A stretch of 51,118 nucleotides of DNA from Bacteroidales bacterium (lineage in GTDB: Bacteria > Bacteroidota > Bacteroidia > Bacteroidales > UBA932), in the NCBI GenBank assembly GCA_024401975.1, contig JAKSKB010000004.1, positions 1 through 51,118 on the forward strand, read 5' to 3'. A program made the translations under genes and the position numbers. A model generated the notes under the pieces. It searched no databases. It had not been told where the DNA came from and saw only the letters and a program-made list of their open reading frames with translations. Of this stretch, positions 49,357-51,118 are shown piece after piece (the stretch's first letter is position 1; each line of letters opens with the position of its first letter).

Positions 49357-50805
49357 CTACTTCAGATACCAGTATTCCGGGCGTATCTCGTGGAAGCGGT
49401 CTTCTCCCTGAGGATACCACATCAGTTTTACGTAACAATTGTCACTGTAGCACTTCAGGGACACTTTCACGTGGTGGAATCCTTTTTCCAGATTGACGCG
49501 GGTCCTCCCCCAGCCGAAGCGTCCGGGCTGGTCGCCGAAACTGAAGTCGTCAATAGCAATCCGTGCTTCGTTGTCGGCCTGCACGAGCAGATTCCACAGG
49601 GCTGTTTCAGGAACATACAGGTAGCCTTCGAAAGTGTAGCCGTAATCCGGAGTCCCCAGATTGCCCCATATCCTCGGATAGTCCACTACAATGCTTTCCC
49701 TTTCGGTAGCTTCCGACTCCATATCGGCAAGATCCTTGACATTGTCGTATCTCGTGCGCAGAACACCGTGTTCCCTGCCTTCCGCCGGGACTGACTTGTG
49801 GAGGGAATAATCTACCGGAACTTCAAAGGCGATGTCATCCACCACCTCAAGGCTGCGTTCACGTATCCACGTGCGGAAACCGTAATCCCCTTCAGTGAAC
49901 TCTATGATGCGTATGCCTCTTTCAAGGTTGCAGTAAGTGGTTTTGTCTCCCGAGAAACGGCCATATACAAGCGCGATTTCACCTTTTCTCGCAACATAGT
50001 CATTGTCGTGATCGTGGCCGCAGAAAACACCGTGAACATCACAATTCTCCACAAAAGCGGCGAGCATACCTGAATTGAGTTCCCCTGGACATTCGTTCTC
50101 TTTTCTCTGTCCCGCGACAGGTTTTCCGTCAAAGGCCTCACGGAACTCCGGCAGAGGAATGTGGAAGAATGCATAGGAGGGGACGGGAACGTTGCCGTTG
50201 GCGGCGGAGAATGCCTTGCTCTCGGCTTCATACCAGCCTATTTGACTGTGCGCTATCCAGGCATATTCCGCATATTCCGGAACCTGGGCATAGTCATTGG
50301 AGTCCATACAGTAGAGGACTGCCGCCACTTTGCTCCCGTCCGCGGAGAGCACGGGAAGGGCAATGTCGTCCAGGTAGCCTTTTTCCATAGTGTTGAGAGA
50401 CATAGGGTGCTTTGTCACCGCTTCCGCCAAATCCCATTCCGAAAGGTCTCTTTCCCTGTCGTGATTGCCGTAAAGAGACACGAATGGTATGTTCCTTTCA
50501 TCAATTGCGCTGAAAAACTTGTCCAAAACTTCAGCCGCACCGCCATCCCCCGTCGCCACGTCGCCCGTCAGTATCACGAGGTCCGGGTGTTCCGCATCCA
50601 GAATGCTGCATAGCTGGTCGTAAGTCTTCAGGAATTCGGTCGGATTGTCCCAGCAGAGATGAGTGTCGGTGAATTGCGCTATCTTCAGTTTTCCGTCTGC
50701 GTCGAAACGGATTTCAGAGCCGTCGTGTCTTGCAGGGGCATTCTGGGAACAGGACGCCATTGCAAACATTGCCAATGACGCAGCAAAAGCCATCAAACAT
50801 TTCAT
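49357..50805 (-). CDS. Metallophosphoesterase lipoprotein with C-terminal PA14-like domain
   Basis: A 482-residue lipoprotein (lipobox FAMASC, then SQNAP). The calcineurin-like domain (about 40-320) has all five metal motifs in order: FTDTHL, LTGDVATGDGG, LYGNHDRE, FFHIPLPE and VFCGHDHDND. The C-terminal part (about 340-482) is beta-rich with YTFEGYLYVPETALWNLLVQADNEARIAID (ends given) and ends in YPQGEDRFHEIRPEYW, a PA14-like fold that often binds carbohydrate. It probably hydrolyses a phosphate ester at the cell surface or in the periplasm. It resembles purple-acid-phosphatase-type proteins common in Bacteroidota. The promoter is at 50825-50855. Confidence 0.9.
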   Translation of the reverse strand: MKCLMAFAASLAMFAMASCSQNAPARHDGSEIRFDADGKLKIAQFTDTHLCWDNPTEFLKTYDQLCSILDAEHPDLVILTGDVATGDGGAAEVLDKFFSAIDERNIPFVSLYGNHDRERDLSEWDLAEAVTKHPMSLNTMEKGYLDDIALPVLSADGSKVAAVLYCMDSNDYAQVPEYAEYAWIAHSQIGWYEAESKAFSAANGNVPVPSYAFFHIPLPEFREAFDGKPVAGQRKENECPGELNSGMLAAFVENCDVHGVFCGHDHDNDYVARKGEIALVYGRFSGDKTTYCNLERGIRIIEFTEGDYGFRTWIRERSLEVVDDIAFEVPVDYSLHKSVPAEGREHGVLRTRYDNVKDLADMESEATERESIVVDYPRIWGNLGTPDYGYTFEGYLYVPETALWNLLVQADNEARIAIDDFSFGDQPGRFGWGRTRVNLEKGFHHVKVSLKCYSDNCYVKLMWYPQGEDRFHEIRPEYWYLK

Positions 50806-50824
50806 AATAAATCTTTTGTTTCTG

Positions 50825-50873
50825 CAAATGTAGCAAAGACTTGACGGATAGTCAATATTTGTTTTTATTTTTG
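50825..50873. promoter_or_regulatory. Divergent promoters sharing a palindromic -33 element
   Basis: TTGAC-GGATA-GTCAA (50841-50855) is a perfect inverted repeat. Its right arm, read on the minus strand, is a TTGAC -33 with TACATTTG at 50832-50825 (metallophosphatase gene). Its left arm on the plus strand lies 20 nt before TATTTTTG at 50866-50873 (the gene at 50892). It may serve both polymerases or be a regulator site. Confidence 0.55.
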
Positions 50874-50891
50874 CAAAAATCTCTCAAGAGA

Positions 50892-51118
50892 ATGAGAAAG
50901 ATACTAAGTTTCAAAACGGCGGCGAACATTGTCCTCTGGATAATGTTGCTCGGGGCCGTGGTGTTCACTTCAGGGTTCGGACTGAGCCTGATGATTGCCA
51001 GACAGGAGCTCACGAAGGAAGTGGATGCCAAAGTCCAGAGCCAGATCAATTACCTTGAAGCCTACGTGGACGGGCAGTTGCAACGGACCGACACGGATAC
51101 TGCCGGAATCGACCCTGA
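50892..51118 (+). CDS. N-terminal fragment of a membrane signalling protein (cut by window end)
   Basis: ATG 50892 opens a frame that runs off the window after 75 complete codons. It starts MRKILSFKTAANIVLWIMLLGAVVFTSGFGLSLMI, a single membrane helix, followed by RQELTKEVDAKVQSQINYLEAYVDGQL, an amphipathic segment like the start of an extracytoplasmic sensor domain in histidine kinases or SpoIIE-type phosphatases. I cannot decide which without the rest. It is divergent from the metallophosphatase gene, with a -7 box at 50866-50873. Confidence 0.65.
   Translation, partial: MRKILSFKTAANIVLWIMLLGAVVFTSGFGLSLMIARQELTKEVDAKVQSQINYLEAYVDGQLQRTDTDTAGIDP

Noticed and set aside
1-51118. CRISPR arrays, insertion sequences, prophage or integrative element borders
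   Set aside because: No regularly spaced direct repeats, transposase, integrase or relaxase reading frames, or long terminal inverted repeats were seen. The tRNA gene is not flanked by a direct repeat of its 3' end that I could find.

Overview
The window looks like a chromosomal segment of a member of the Bacteroidota, probably order Bacteroidales. I cannot fix the genus; a Rikenellaceae-like or uncultured gut lineage is a guess. The signs are: (1) at least fifteen transcription units start just downstream of the Bacteroidota sigma-factor signature (-7 box TAnnTTTG, in the best cases with TTTG or CTTG 19-20 nt upstream); (2) most start codons lack a clear Shine-Dalgarno sequence; (3) family choices typical of the phylum (DUF2795, DUF3467, type-B L31 at a terminated unit, DUF1343, meso-diaminopimelate dehydrogenase, PorT-like barrel). 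Base composition looks near 50 percent GC and even across the window. I found no insertion sequence, phage gene, integrase or CRISPR array, so it reads as core chromosome.

Layout. 1-3.6 kb: DUF2795 protein, folE, a HAD phosphatase and a fatty-acid ligase. 3.7-9.5 kb: a tightly overlapping run htpG - relA/spoT-like - uvrB, headed by a sigma-54-like promoter with a palindrome. 9.6-14.3 kb (minus): rpsA - rnz - glucosaminidase - mltG. 14.5-18.7 kb (minus): corA, then an FKBP isomerase - pnuC - BadF-type kinase - recR - mntP operon with a textbook promoter. 19-21.2 kb: fba (minus), divergent from gmk-nadD (plus). 21.2-26.6 kb (minus): a CcsBA-like cytochrome assembly gene - DUF3467 - rbsK, then rpmE2, then glmM - DUF1343/NamZ-like. 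26.6-28.4 kb (plus): DUF486 protein, a tRNA-Glu(CUC), a possible structured leader with a mini-ORF, and a PHP-domain membrane protein. 28.4-31.2 kb (minus): GT2 - GtrA - ArnT-like GT39, an envelope glycosylation set. 31.3-36.2 kb: a GNAT-like protein divergent from acyl synthetase - acyl carrier protein - M23 peptidase (interrupted by an amber codon) - trmO. 36.2-41.2 kb (minus): arginase-like - gcvT - gcvH - gcvPA - gcvPB. 41.2-46.7 kb: a small unknown gene, then (minus) rfbA - ddh - fucI - fucP. 46.7-51.1 kb: outer-membrane barrel, DUF2147 protein, lipase-like lipoprotein, a metallophosphatase (minus), and the start of a membrane signalling protein cut by the window end.

How the genes work together. 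The window mixes housekeeping (translation, repair, stringent response, nucleotide and NAD synthesis, glycolysis, glycine cleavage) with cell-envelope functions. Several genes touch peptidoglycan or amino sugars: mltG, the glucosaminidase, glmM, the NamZ-like protein, the BadF-type kinase, ddh and the broken M23 peptidase. No gap between genes exceeds 300 bases.

The observations I would look at first are: the amber codon at the conserved tyrosine of the M23 active-site motif; the GNAT / acyl synthetase / acyl carrier protein cluster, which may be a lipid N-acylation module; the RelA/SpoT homologue with a damaged hydrolase site and no ACT domain; the pseudoknot-like leader after tRNA-Glu; and the sigma-54-like htpG promoter.
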